Below, piece after piece: positions 43,034 to 51,781 of a DNA stretch of 64,000 nt. Positions within the stretch are counted from its first letter, which is position 1, and every line of letters begins with the position of its first letter. A program made the position numbers and the translations under genes. The DNA is from Bradyrhizobium sp. CB1717. GTDB lineage: Bacteria; Pseudomonadota; Alphaproteobacteria; Rhizobiales; Xanthobacteraceae. The stretch covers positions 2,170,001 through 2,234,000 of the forward strand of contig NZ_CP121666.1 of assembly GCF_029714325.1 (NCBI RefSeq). The letters run 5' to 3'. Under the pieces are notes generated by a model. That model ran no database searches. It had not been told where the DNA came from and saw only the letters and a program-made list of their open reading frames with translations.

Positions 43034-44134
43034 CTACTCCGCCGGCTCGGCCGCCAGCGTCGGGTAATCGGTGTACCCCTTCGCGCCGCCGCCGTAGAAC
43101 GTGTTCTTGTCCCAGTCGTTCAGGCCAGCGCCCTGCTTCAGCCGCTCGACGAGATCCGGGTTGGAGATGAACGGCTTGCCGAAGGCGATCAGGTCGGCGG
43201 CATTCGCCTCGAGCACCTTGCTGGCGAGATCGAAGTCGTAGCCGTTGTTGGCGACGTAGGCGCCGGCAAAGCGCTTGCGCAAGGACGCATAGTCGAACGG
43301 CGCGATGTCGCGCGGCCCGCCCGTGGCGCCCTCGACGACGTGGAGGTAGACCAGCTTGAGCGCGCTGAGGCCGTCGACGATGTGGTCGTACAGGGCCTGC
43401 GGGTTGGAATCCGAGATGTCGTTGGCCGGCGTCACCGGCGAGATGCGGATGCCGGTGCGATCGGCGCCGGCTTCAGCCACGACGGCCTTGGAGACTTCGA
43501 GCATCAGCCGCGCGCGATTCTCGATCGAGCCGCCATAGGCGTCCGCACGCTTGTTGCTGCCGTCCTTGGCGAACTGCTCGAGCAAATAGCCGTTGGCACC
43601 GTGGATCTCGACGCCGTCGAAGCCGGCTTCGAGCGCGTTCTTTGTCGCGCGCTTGAAGTCGTCGATGATGCCGGGGATTTCGGAGAGCTCGAGCGCCCGA
43701 GGCTCGGAGACATCGGCGAAGCCGCCGTTCACGAAGGTCTTGCCCTTGGCGCGGATCGCGCTCGGCGCCACCGGGGCTGCGCCATTCGCCTGCAGATCGA
43801 CATGCGAGATGCGGCCGACATGCCAGAGCTGGATGAAGATCTTGCCGCCGCGCTCATGCACCTTGTCGGTGACCTTGCGCCAGCCGGCGACCTGCTCCTT
43901 GCTGTAGATGCCGGGGGTGTCCTGGTAGCCCTGGCCCTGCTGCGAGACCTGGCTTGCTTCGGTGATCAGCAGCCCTGCGGACGCGCGCTGGCCATAATAG
44001 TCGGCGGCGAGCGCGCCGGGTACGAAGGTGCCGGGCACGGCGCGGTTGCGCGTCAGCGGCGCCATGACGAAGCGGTTGGCCAGCGTGATCGGGCCGAGCT
44101 TGTAGGTCTCAAACAATTTGGTCGAACGGCTCAT
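43034..44134 (-). CDS. alkene reductase, old yellow enzyme family (NemA-like)
   Basis: A 366-residue FMN-dependent ene-reductase in a TIM barrel. Hallmarks are LANRFVMAPLTRNRA at the N-terminus, FIQLWHVGRISH, the HGANGYLLEQF motif carrying the substrate-binding His and Asn pair, and IAFGKPFISNPDL near the phosphate-binding loop. It reduces activated C=C bonds, and some relatives reduce nitro esters or N-ethylmaleimide, using NAD(P)H. The ATG at 44134 gives the standard N-terminus; the open frame to 44206 lacks support. It follows the DUF1993 gene on the same strand after about 180 bases. Confidence 0.9.
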   Translation of the reverse strand: MSRSTKLFETYKLGPITLANRFVMAPLTRNRAVPGTFVPGALAADYYGQRASAGLLITEASQVSQQGQGYQDTPGIYSKEQVAGWRKVTDKVHERGGKIFIQLWHVGRISHVDLQANGAAPVAPSAIRAKGKTFVNGGFADVSEPRALELSEIPGIIDDFKRATKNALEAGFDGVEIHGANGYLLEQFAKDGSNKRADAYGGSIENRARLMLEVSKAVVAEAGADRTGIRISPVTPANDISDSNPQALYDHIVDGLSALKLVYLHVVEGATGGPRDIAPFDYASLRKRFAGAYVANNGYDFDLASKVLEANAADLIAFGKPFISNPDLVERLKQGAGLNDWDKNTFYGGGAKGYTDYPTLAAEPAE

Positions 44135-44312
44135 GGGAATGCTTCCAGGCGGTGAGAGGTCTCGAACACTTGTGCATCGCGACATCAGGCGCAAGGGATG
44201 AGCCATACGGAAAGTGCAGGCGAGCTACGCGGCAAAGCCCGCGTAGCATAATTCATGTGTGATTTCGGCCGCGGCAGCAGAATCCCGCTACGCGGCCGTG
44301 CGATTTGAAAAA

Positions 44313-44816
44313 TCAGTTCAGGCCCATGAAATCGCGCTTGCCGATCTCGACGCCGTTGTGACGCAGGATGCCGTGGGCGGTCGCGCAGTGGAAATAGAAG
44401 TTCGGCAGCGAGAATGCGCTCAGGAACTGCTGGCCCTTCAGGGTCGTGGTCTTGTCGGGCCCGGACGGGAAGGTGACGTCCTTGGCTTCGGCGCCCTCGA
44501 ACTGCTCGGGCTTGAACGATTTGACGTAGTCGATCGTCTTCGCCAGCCGCTGCTTCAATTCCGCAAAGCTGGTCTCGGTGTCGGGATTCGAAGGCACTTC
44601 GCTGTGCGTGAGGCGCGCGCAGCCCTTGGTGGCGAAATCGCTGACGAGCTGGATCTGCTTCGACAGCGGCAGCATGTCCGGGAACAGGCGCGAGCCGAGC
44701 AGCACGCTCGGGTCGATCTTTTTCGCTGCGCAATGCGCCTCGGCTTTGGTGAGCAGGCCGGTCAGGCTGTTCAGCATTTGCAGATAAGCAGGGACGACCG
44801 CGTCGTAGAAGGACAT
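44313..44816 (-). CDS. DUF1993 domain protein
   Basis: A 167-residue, probably cytoplasmic, helical protein of the DUF1993 family, which adopts a DinB-like four-helix fold. The N-terminus SFYDAVVPAYLQMLNSL and the C-terminal FYFHCATAHGILRHNGVEIGK segment are the conserved parts; the latter carries two His residues that could bind metal as in DinB relatives. The function is unknown. It lies upstream of the old yellow enzyme on the same strand and could share a transcript. Confidence 0.82.
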   Translation of the reverse strand: MSFYDAVVPAYLQMLNSLTGLLTKAEAHCAAKKIDPSVLLGSRLFPDMLPLSKQIQLVSDFATKGCARLTHSEVPSNPDTETSFAELKQRLAKTIDYVKSFKPEQFEGAEAKDVTFPSGPDKTTTLKGQQFLSAFSLPNFYFHCATAHGILRHNGVEIGKRDFMGLN

Positions 44817-45000
44817 GTGATGCTCGCTTCAATGAGAGGAAATCTCAGGAGAAAACCTGAGCCACTCACATGGGAGCCTCATGGAAAAATACAATCGCGA
44901 AAGCGGCTTGTGCGGTGCGAAAATTCTATGGCGTCCGACGCGCGACGATCGATGCAACACTCGCTGTCATCTCCGCCACACCCTCGCTGTCGCGTACTGG

Positions 45001-45022
45001 ATGCCCCGCCTTCGCGGGGCAT
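45001..45022. terminator. ATGCCCCGC hairpin downstream of the transglycosylase gene
   Basis: A 9-bp perfect stem with a CTTC loop, ATGCCCCGC / GCGGGGCAT, lies 18 bases beyond the stop of the minus-strand gene. It is a copy of the repeat at 42990. Confidence 0.5.
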
Positions 45023-45039
45023 GACAGCGAATAGAGCAG

Positions 45040-46341
45040 CTACCTCACCACCGCCCCCGGCTGCGCCTGCGCCGTGCCGCCGCGCATGCGGGCGAGCAGC
45101 TCGGCGGTCGGCCAGGAATCCGCCGGCAGGCCGAACTTGATCTGCATCGCCTTCACGGCGGCGCGGCTCTGCTGGCCGAGCACACCGTCGACCTTGCCGA
45201 CATTGAAGCCGGCCTGGACCAGAAGCTGCTGCAATTGCTTGAGCTCGTTGAACGGCAGCTGCGCGACCGGCGCGGCCGGCTTGCGCATCGGCGGCGCGCC
45301 GGCGATGCGGGTGGCGAGATAGCCCGCGGTGGTCGAATAGATCAGCGAGTTATTCCACTCGGTATAGGCCGCGAAATTCGCATAGGCCATGAAGGGAGGA
45401 CCGGTCCGTCCCATCGGCAGCAGCACGGAGGCCGGCAGATTGTCGTTCGGCAGCGGCCGTCCGTCCGGGTAGGTGACGCCCAGCTGCGCCCATTTCGCGC
45501 GCGGCTGTTGCACCGTGAGATCGGTCTGTTCCCACGGCAGGTTCTGCGGCACCTTGATCTCCTCCAGCCACGGCTCGCCGCGCCGCCACTTCAAGCCTTT
45601 GGCGATGTAGTTCGCGGTCGAGCCGATCACGTCGTCCTCGCTGCGCAAGAGATCGCGCCGTCCGTCGCCGTCGTAATCGACGGCGTAGTTGACGTAGTGG
45701 GTCGGCAGGAATTGCGTCTGTCCGAGCTCGCCGGCCCATGAGCCGACCATCTCCTCGGGTGTGAGATCGCCGCGGTCGATGATCTTCAGCGCGGCGACGG
45801 TCTCGTTCACGAACATCTCCGAGCGGCGGCAGTCATAGGCGAGCGAGACCAGCGATTTCAGCGTCGGCAGATTGCCCATGTTGGCGCCGAAATCGCTCTC
45901 CAGGCCCCAGAACGCGGCGATCACCGCCGGCGGCACGCCGTATTCCTTTTCGGCGCGCGCGAATGCAGAGGCGTGGTTCCTGATGTGCTGCTGGCCGTTC
46001 TGCATGCGATAGGGCGCGGCCATGCGTCCCGCGAACTCGGTGAAGAGCTGGCCGAACACGCGCTGGCCGCGGTCGCGGTTGACGATGCCCTGGTCATAGA
46101 CGAGGTAGGGCGAGGCCTCCGCGATCGTCCGCTGCGACACGCCGGCCGCGACGGCCTGGCTCTTCACGTCGGCCAGGAAGCGATCGAAGCTTGCGCCGTT
46201 ATGGCACGAGGCCGCGCGCGGCGACGGCGCGCTGGCCTTGGGCGCCGCAGGTCTTGCGGGCGGCGGTGCGAACTGGGCAGAAGCGGTGGCGGAGCATGCG
46301 AGGAGCGCGACGGCTGCGATCGCAAATCGGGTCTGGAGCAT
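45040..46341 (-). CDS. lytic murein transglycosylase, MltB/SLT_2 type with peptidoglycan-binding domain
   Basis: A 433-residue exported protein. The signal peptide covers about residues 1-22, followed by a Pro/Ala-rich linker. The catalytic SLT_2 domain spans about residues 48-345, with the catalytic Glu in FWGLESDFGANMG and the GELGQTQFLPTHYVNYAVDYDGDGRRD segment, typical of MltB. A PG_binding_1 domain (LKQLQQLLVQAGFNVGKVDGVLG) forms the C-terminus. It cleaves the beta-1,4 bond between MurNAc and GlcNAc, leaving 1,6-anhydro-MurNAc. There is no lipobox, so it is probably soluble in the periplasm. Confidence 0.9.
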   Translation of the reverse strand: MLQTRFAIAAVALLACSATASAQFAPPPARPAAPKASAPSPRAASCHNGASFDRFLADVKSQAVAAGVSQRTIAEASPYLVYDQGIVNRDRGQRVFGQLFTEFAGRMAAPYRMQNGQQHIRNHASAFARAEKEYGVPPAVIAAFWGLESDFGANMGNLPTLKSLVSLAYDCRRSEMFVNETVAALKIIDRGDLTPEEMVGSWAGELGQTQFLPTHYVNYAVDYDGDGRRDLLRSEDDVIGSTANYIAKGLKWRRGEPWLEEIKVPQNLPWEQTDLTVQQPRAKWAQLGVTYPDGRPLPNDNLPASVLLPMGRTGPPFMAYANFAAYTEWNNSLIYSTTAGYLATRIAGAPPMRKPAAPVAQLPFNELKQLQQLLVQAGFNVGKVDGVLGQQSRAAVKAMQIKFGLPADSWPTAELLARMRGGTAQAQPGAVVR

Positions 46342-46389
46342 AGGGGTTCCGGCGGGGAGGGCAGGCGTGGATTCGCCCGAAGTCTAAAG

Positions 46390-46434
46390 CATGATCCGCA
46401 AAAGTGCGAAGCGGTTTTCCGAAAAGATCATGCC
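46390..46434. repeat. GCATGATC palindromic repeat
   Basis: GCATGATC and GATCATGC flank a middle with aaaagtgcgaagcggttttccg, itself partly self-complementary. This is a widespread rhizobial intergenic repeat type. It abuts the stop codon of the glycosyltransferase gene. Confidence 0.7.
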
Positions 46435-48374
46435 TATCCAAACAGCCGCATCAGCAGCGCCTTTCCGACCGGGAGCGCCCTGACGCCCTGGTAGGCGCGC
46501 ACATATTCGCCGGCATAGAACGCCCTGATCGCATGCACGCGCGTGTCCATGCCCTCCTCGAAGCGCACCGCGAATCCGTCCGTCGTCCGCCGCACCACGA
46601 TCGCCGCGATCGAGCGGCCGTAGATCCGGCAGTCGATCGTGCTGCCGGGCGCCGGCGGATCGGGGTCGATCAGACGGGCGCCGGTGATGGAGATGTCGGC
46701 GAGCCGCGCCAGATGCCACTTGCCGTCCTGGCGCAGCAGCACCGGCTCGTTGCGATGGAAGCGCTCCGCCTTGCGCTTGCGCGGCTGCTCGATGCAGACG
46801 AAGCAGACCACGGTGAGGATGAGCGCGTTGTAAAGGCTCCATGCCAGCGCCAGTCCGCCATAGGCGATGTTCTCGCCGCGCAGATGCAGGATGAAGGCAT
46901 AACCGATGGCCGCGAGCGTGATGAGAAGCGCGCTGCCGTAGAGCCGCAGCAGCGGCCATTCGACGAAGCGCCTGTCACGGTCGCCGCCTTTCGCGGTGAC
47001 CTTGAACTTGTGTCCCTTCGGCTTCAGCAGGCCGGTTGCCACCGCCTTGAGCACCGCAGGCGCGGCGATGAGTTGCGAGACATCAGTCATCATGGCGAGC
47101 GAGCGGCCGCGCGACAGCCAGGCCATGGTGAGACCGTGCCAGACATAGAACGGCAGAAAATAGCGCAGCAGCTCGGTCAGGTCGGCCCGGACCGCCTTGA
47201 TGCCGAACAGCAGGAACAGCCAGGGCACCACGAGGCCCGCCACCTTCGACGTGTAGACCGCGGCCCAGCTCATGAAGGCATCGACCAGCGAGAGCCGGTC
47301 GATGAAGGAGAGCTTCGATGTCCGCGACAGCGGTCCGCTGCGGCCGCGCACGATCTGCATCAGGCCGAGGCACCAGCGGGCGCGCTGGGTGATGTATTCC
47401 TTCAGCCCTTCCGGCGCGAGCCCGATCGTCAATCGCTCGTTGAGATAGATCGTGGTGAGGCCGCATTCCTTCAGGCGCAGGGTGACGAGATAATCCTCCG
47501 TCACCGAGTCGGTCGGAAAGCCGCCGATCCGCACCAGGCCGGCATAGCGAATGAGCGACGAGGTGCCGCAGCAGAAGGCGACACCCCAGGCATCCTTCGC
47601 CGGCAGCAGGATGTCGAAGAAGAAGCGTTGCTCGTCCGGCCAGACGTCGGTTGCGGCAAGATTGGTCTGGATCGGGTCGGGGTTGATGAAGTGCTGCGGC
47701 GTCTGCACCACCCCGACCGAGGCATCGTCCATGAGCGAGATGGTTCGCGCAAGGAAATCGGGCCGCGGCACGAAGTCGGCATCGAGGACGGCTACGAAGT
47801 GCGGCGGCTCCGGCAACGCGCCGACATGCCGGAGCGCGTGATTGATGTTGCCGGCCTTGGCGTGGCGGTTGTCGGGCCGCGTCAGGTAATGGCAGCCGAG
47901 TTCGCCGGCGAGCCGTCGCAGCCAGGGCCGCCTTCCGTCGTCGAGCACCCAGACCCGATAGTTGCCGTACTCCATGCCGGTGGCGCCGATGATCGTGCGC
48001 TCGAGGATCGACCGCTCCTCGTTGTAGGTGCAGATGAAGACGTCGATCAGCGGTGCGCGCGGATCCCTGGCGCGGCCATCGATCCTGGCCGCCTTGGTAC
48101 GGTCGAGCGTGCGGCTCAGGAACAGCAACGACAGTGAGACCGCAACGAGCGAGGCGGCCTCCAGCAGCATGAAGGGATAGCCGATCACGGCATCCGCCGT
48201 CAGGTGCGGCGGCGGAAGCGTTGCGGTCACACGCCAGTGGAGATAGCGCAGCAGCAGAACGAGTGACGCGATGGCCAGAAGGGAGCGGGCCATCGTGCTC
48301 TCGCGCCGGAGCAGCGGCACGATCGCCATGAAGGCGCCGAGCGCGATCAGGCCGGGCGTCAGCGCGCTCGTCAC
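46434..48374 (-). CDS. cellulose-synthase-like family 2 glycosyltransferase with PilZ domain
   Basis: A 646-residue inner-membrane processive glycosyltransferase. Catalytic motifs of the GT2 domain are in order: VWVLDDG, VLDADFVPR, VTEDYLVTL and the product-binding QRARW. Hydrophobic helices flank the domain (about residues 5-22, 27-45, 62-85, then 355-500). The C-terminal PilZ domain keeps both c-di-GMP motifs, RKAER and DISITGAR, so synthesis is probably switched on by c-di-GMP. It starts at GTG 48374, overlapping the HlyD-type gene's stop by 4 bases. No BcsB, BcsC or BcsZ genes are next to it, so the polymer may not be cellulose. Confidence 0.88.
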   Translation of the reverse strand: MTSALTPGLIALGAFMAIVPLLRRESTMARSLLAIASLVLLLRYLHWRVTATLPPPHLTADAVIGYPFMLLEAASLVAVSLSLLFLSRTLDRTKAARIDGRARDPRAPLIDVFICTYNEERSILERTIIGATGMEYGNYRVWVLDDGRRPWLRRLAGELGCHYLTRPDNRHAKAGNINHALRHVGALPEPPHFVAVLDADFVPRPDFLARTISLMDDASVGVVQTPQHFINPDPIQTNLAATDVWPDEQRFFFDILLPAKDAWGVAFCCGTSSLIRYAGLVRIGGFPTDSVTEDYLVTLRLKECGLTTIYLNERLTIGLAPEGLKEYITQRARWCLGLMQIVRGRSGPLSRTSKLSFIDRLSLVDAFMSWAAVYTSKVAGLVVPWLFLLFGIKAVRADLTELLRYFLPFYVWHGLTMAWLSRGRSLAMMTDVSQLIAAPAVLKAVATGLLKPKGHKFKVTAKGGDRDRRFVEWPLLRLYGSALLITLAAIGYAFILHLRGENIAYGGLALAWSLYNALILTVVCFVCIEQPRKRKAERFHRNEPVLLRQDGKWHLARLADISITGARLIDPDPPAPGSTIDCRIYGRSIAAIVVRRTTDGFAVRFEEGMDTRVHAIRAFYAGEYVRAYQGVRALPVGKALLMRLFG

Positions 48375-49714
48375 GGTGCGGTCTCTTGTCTTGCAAACAC
48401 GACACGGCCGGTGCGCCCCACCGTGCAGCCATGGGCGGCGGCATCGGCCAGCGCAACGGTCACGCGATACGGCTCCTTGCTCAGCGCGTCGGGATTGATG
48501 GCGAGATTGGCGGGTGCGCCGGCGGCGCCGGTCAGATTGACCACGGTGCCGGAGATCGGCGCACCGCCGTCGTTCGGCTCGAACGTCGCGTGGTCGCCGA
48601 GCTGCAGGCGGTTGTAGACACCCTCGGTGACGTTCGCGGTGATGACGGCGCCGCTGCAATCGAGCACCTTGAGCAGCGGCTGCCCGGCCTGCACGTCCTC
48701 GCCCGGCGAGGTCATCATCTCCCAGACACGCCCTGAGACAGGCGTCGTGATGTTGGCCTCGGAGAGATCGGAGAAGCGAACCTCCTCGATGATAATCTCG
48801 TTGGCGAGCCAGGCGATCTCGGTGTCGATGCGTGCGAGGTCGGCCTCGAGATCGCCAGCACGCTGGCGCATCTCCTCCTCGCGCTGCACCGAGCTCGGAC
48901 GGTCGTTGTAGCTGTCGCCGAGGAAGGAGCCGCTCCGCGCCGCGGTGAGCTCGACCTTGGCTGCGTCCAGGCGCTTGCGCGCACCGAGCTCGGTCTGCTG
49001 CGACACCGAAAGCTCGCGCGTCAGCCGCGCCAGCTCGACGGTCGAGACATTGCCGGTTTTCGCCAGCGAGGAGGCGCGCTCGACGGCGGCGCTGGCCTCG
49101 TCCCGCCGCGCCGCGGCCGCTTCGATCGATGTCTGGATCTCGGCGATGCGGGCCTCGAGCTGCAGCACCCGTCCGTCGCGGAATTGCGCGGCCTGCCGCG
49201 CCAGGTCCTTTTGCGCGGCTTGCGCGGAGGCGAGCTTGGCGGCGAGGCTCGGCCGCTCGTTCTCCAGGCGCGATTTCTGTCGCCGGAGGTCGTCGAGCCG
49301 GGTGCGGTCGCCGCGCGAGTTGACCACGCGCAAGACCACGGCGCCGGCGTCTAACCTGGCCTGGTCGGTCAGGCGCTGGGCGGCGACCACGCGCCCGCCG
49401 ATCGGCGTGCGCAGGGTGACGAGGCGGGAATTCAGCACGGCCTCGACGCTCGAATATTCCCATATCGCGCGCAGCGGCAACCAGCCGAACACGGCGAGGA
49501 TGGCAAGGCCAATGGCGATCTTGGCGCCACGTCGCAGATGCGGCCAGCGTCGCGGCGGTTCAGCCGGTGCCTGGGCCTCGGGCGGATGACCGTGGTCGTC
49601 GTTGGCGAACAGCTGCTCGTGCAGCGCCTCCTGCAATCCCTTGGCGTCGGTTTTTGTGTCTTGAGAGGAGGGAGCAGCGGGGTCGACGGAAGCGGCGCGC
49701 GAGCGGTCTGCCAT
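48371..49714 (-). CDS. HlyD-family periplasmic adaptor linked to the glycosyltransferase
   Basis: A 447-residue adaptor with one N-terminal transmembrane helix (about residues 53-72), a barrel-sandwich half (LRTPIGGRVVAAQRLTDQARLDAG), long coiled coil at about 115-260 (Leu/Ala/Glu/Arg-rich), and the second half (TTPVSGRVWEMMTSPGEDVQAGQPLL) before a beta domain. There is no lipobox. Its gene overlaps the glycosyltransferase gene, resembling the Alg8-Alg44-type arrangement in which an adaptor carries the polymer across the periplasm. Here the PilZ domain is on the synthase instead. An in-frame GTG at 49723 is an alternative start. Confidence 0.85.
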   Translation of the reverse strand: MADRSRAASVDPAAPSSQDTKTDAKGLQEALHEQLFANDDHGHPPEAQAPAEPPRRWPHLRRGAKIAIGLAILAVFGWLPLRAIWEYSSVEAVLNSRLVTLRTPIGGRVVAAQRLTDQARLDAGAVVLRVVNSRGDRTRLDDLRRQKSRLENERPSLAAKLASAQAAQKDLARQAAQFRDGRVLQLEARIAEIQTSIEAAAARRDEASAAVERASSLAKTGNVSTVELARLTRELSVSQQTELGARKRLDAAKVELTAARSGSFLGDSYNDRPSSVQREEEMRQRAGDLEADLARIDTEIAWLANEIIIEEVRFSDLSEANITTPVSGRVWEMMTSPGEDVQAGQPLLKVLDCSGAVITANVTEGVYNRLQLGDHATFEPNDGGAPISGTVVNLTGAAGAPANLAINPDALSKEPYRVTVALADAAAHGCTVGRTGRVVFARQETAP

Positions 49715-50000
49715 GACAGTCACCTTGCTGACGGGAGGTCAACGGAACCGGTCAATGCGCAAAGGCCGTGCAGCGTGCCCGGTTACCGCGGATTAAGCCC
49801 AGGCTGCACTTTCCAGGTTGCTAAGCCTGTGCGTGTGTTTTTGCGCAAATCCCGGTCAAGCTTTAACGAGGCGGGAAAGGCTAGGCCGCGCATCCAACTA
49901 TCTGCGGCCCGGCGACGCACGAACCTTGCAGCGGCTGCCTGCATTCATACCTCGAGGGCGCCGGCCGGAGGCTTGCCCGCGGCCGCTCCAGGAGACGGCC

Positions 50001-50960
50001 ATGAACTATCTTCGTACCGCAATGCTGCTTGCAGGCCTCACCGCCCTGTTCATGGGTGTGGGCTATCTGATCGGCGGCGCCTCCGGTGCCATGATCGCGC
50101 TCGTCATCGCTGCCGCGACCAATCTCTTCACCTACTGGAACTCCGACCGCATGGTGCTCTCGATGTACGGCGCCCATCAGGTCGACCGCGCCAGCGCGCC
50201 GGAGCTATTCGGTCTCGTCGCCGAGCTTGCGGGCCGTGCCGGCCTGCCCATGCCGCGCGTATTCGTGATGGACGAAGCGCAGCCGAATGCGTTTGCGACC
50301 GGCCGCAATCCCGAGAATGCAGCCGTCGCCGTCACCACCGGCCTGATGCAACAGCTCAGCCGCGAGGAGCTCGCCGGCGTGATCGCGCACGAGCTCGCGC
50401 ACATCAAGCATCACGACACGCTGCTAATGACGATCACTGCGACCATCGCCGGTGCCATCTCCATGCTCGCGCAGTTCGGCATGTTCTTCGGCGGTCATCG
50501 CGACAACAACAGCGGCCCAGGCATCGTCGGCTCGATCCTGCTGATGATCCTGGCGCCGATCGGCGCCATGCTGGTGCAGATGGCGATCAGCCGCACCCGC
50601 GAATATGCCGCGGACAATCTCGGCGGCCGCATCGTCGGCCAGCCGATGTGGCTCGCCTCGGCTCTGATGAAGATCGAGGGCGCCGCGCACCAGGTCCCGA
50701 ACTATGAGGCCGAGCGCAATCCGGCGACCGCGCACATGTTCATCATCAATCCGCTGTCTGGCCATGGTATGGACAATCTCTTCACCACCCATCCCTCGAC
50801 GCAGAACCGCATCGCGGCGCTTCAACAGCTCGCGGCCGAGCTTGGCGCGCATGCGGCGCCGTCGCTGGGCGCCAACGAGAACTATCCGCCGCAAGGCCCG
50901 TGGGGCCGCTCGTCCTGGCGTGGTCCTTCACGCGGTCCGTCTCGTGGTCCTTGGGGCTGA
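50001..50960 (+). CDS. htpX: HtpX family membrane zinc metalloprotease
   Basis: A 319-residue integral membrane M48 protease that degrades misfolded membrane proteins together with FtsH. Two helices lie at the N-terminus (about residues 5-25 and 28-45). The zinc motif [10 protein letters not shown] is at about residue 134, and the third ligand Glu is in [13 protein letters not shown]. Two more helices surround residues 150-200. The C-terminal tail is rich in Gly, Pro, Arg, Ser and Trp and is longer than in E. coli HtpX. GGAGACGG lies 5-12 bases before the ATG. The gene is divergent from the polysaccharide genes. Confidence 0.93.
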   Translation: MNYLRTAMLLAGLTALFMGVGYLIGGASGAMIALVIAAATNLFTYWNSDRMVLSMYGAHQVDRASAPELFGLVAELAGRAGLPMPRVFVMDEAQPNAFATGRNPENAAVAVTTGLMQQLSREELAGVIAHELAHIKHHDTLLMTITATIAGAISMLAQFGMFFGGHRDNNSGPGIVGSILLMILAPIGAMLVQMAISRTREYAADNLGGRIVGQPMWLASALMKIEGAAHQVPNYEAERNPATAHMFIINPLSGHGMDNLFTTHPSTQNRIAALQQLAAELGAHAAPSLGANENYPPQGPWGRSSWRGPSRGPSRGPWG

Positions 50961-51095
50961 CGGAACCGGCCAGGATTTGCACGGGGCTTTGTGACCTGGC
51001 GCACACAGGATCGTCGCGGCGGGTGTTAACACCTCGCCGTGAGATTTGCTTCGAAAGGGGATGCATGGCCGGCCCTCAGCCGGCCAGCGTCGAAG

Positions 51096-51737
51096 ATGAC
51101 CAGAATTGCCGTACCATTGCTGATCGTCCTGGCCGTGCTCATTGGCCTGTCCACGCATATGGTGGTCAATTGCGGGGACGAGGACGATCCGGATATCTGC
51201 GCGGCCGTGATCGGCTTCTCGCCGCTGCGCGGCTCGCTGATCGCCTTTGCCTATGAGGGCCGCGGACGGATCGCGCTGCGCCACGGCGACTTTCGCCGGG
51301 CGATCGCCGATTTCGACGAGGCCATCCATCTCAATCCCAACCGCGCCTCGCTCTATCGCGACCGCGCGCTCGCGCGCCGGCAGAACGGTGATCTGGAGCT
51401 GGCCATTGAAGACTATGATGAGGCGATCGCGCATGATCCCAAGCACGCCGCGCCGTATCACCAGCGCGGCCTCGCGCTCGCGGCCACCGGCGACCTCGAT
51501 CGCGCCATCCTGAGCTACAACACGGCGGTGCGCCTCGATCCCTCGGACGCACAAGCCCGCCTCGATCGCGGTCTCGCATTCCTTGCCCGCGGCCAGATCG
51601 ACGACGCGCGAGCCGATTTCGAAGCTGCCCTGACGCTGCCGGCCGGCAAAGACGTCCGCACTCGCGAAGCCGCGCGCGCCAAGCTCGCCGAACTCGCCAG
51701 CGCCGAGCCGACCCTGGTCACCACGCCGAGGCGGTGA
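51096..51737 (+). CDS. membrane-anchored tetratricopeptide repeat protein
   Basis: A 213-residue protein with an N-terminal signal anchor (residues 3-22), a short loop with two Cys residues (NCGDEDDPDIC) and about four TPR units from residue 55 on, each with the A/G-Y-D-A-I-NP pattern (for example FRRAIADFDEAIHLNP, LELAIEDYDEAIAHDP and LDRAILSYNTAVRLDP). TPR arrays mediate protein-protein contacts; the partner is unknown. The ATG at 51096 is chosen because it begins the anchor. It lies downstream of htpX on the same strand with a gap of about 135 bases. Confidence 0.8.
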   Translation: MTRIAVPLLIVLAVLIGLSTHMVVNCGDEDDPDICAAVIGFSPLRGSLIAFAYEGRGRIALRHGDFRRAIADFDEAIHLNPNRASLYRDRALARRQNGDLELAIEDYDEAIAHDPKHAAPYHQRGLALAATGDLDRAILSYNTAVRLDPSDAQARLDRGLAFLARGQIDDARADFEAALTLPAGKDVRTREAARAKLAELASAEPTLVTTPRR

Positions 51738-51764
51738 GGTACCTAAAGCGGCATTCGCCGCTGC

Positions 51765-51780
51765 ACCCTCTCCCCTTGTG
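51765..51780. repeat. left fragment of a CCCTCTCCCC palindromic repeat
   Basis: The sequence ccctctccccttgtg is cut at this point by the insertion element; the matching ccttgtgggagaggg continues at 52907. Confidence 0.75.
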
Positions 51781-51781
51781 G

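Noticed and set aside
48375..49463. Upstream extension of the PilZ glycosyltransferase frame
   Set aside because: It overlaps the HlyD-type gene in another frame and is Arg/Ala/Pro-rich; the GTG at 48374 with a 4-base overlap is the natural start.
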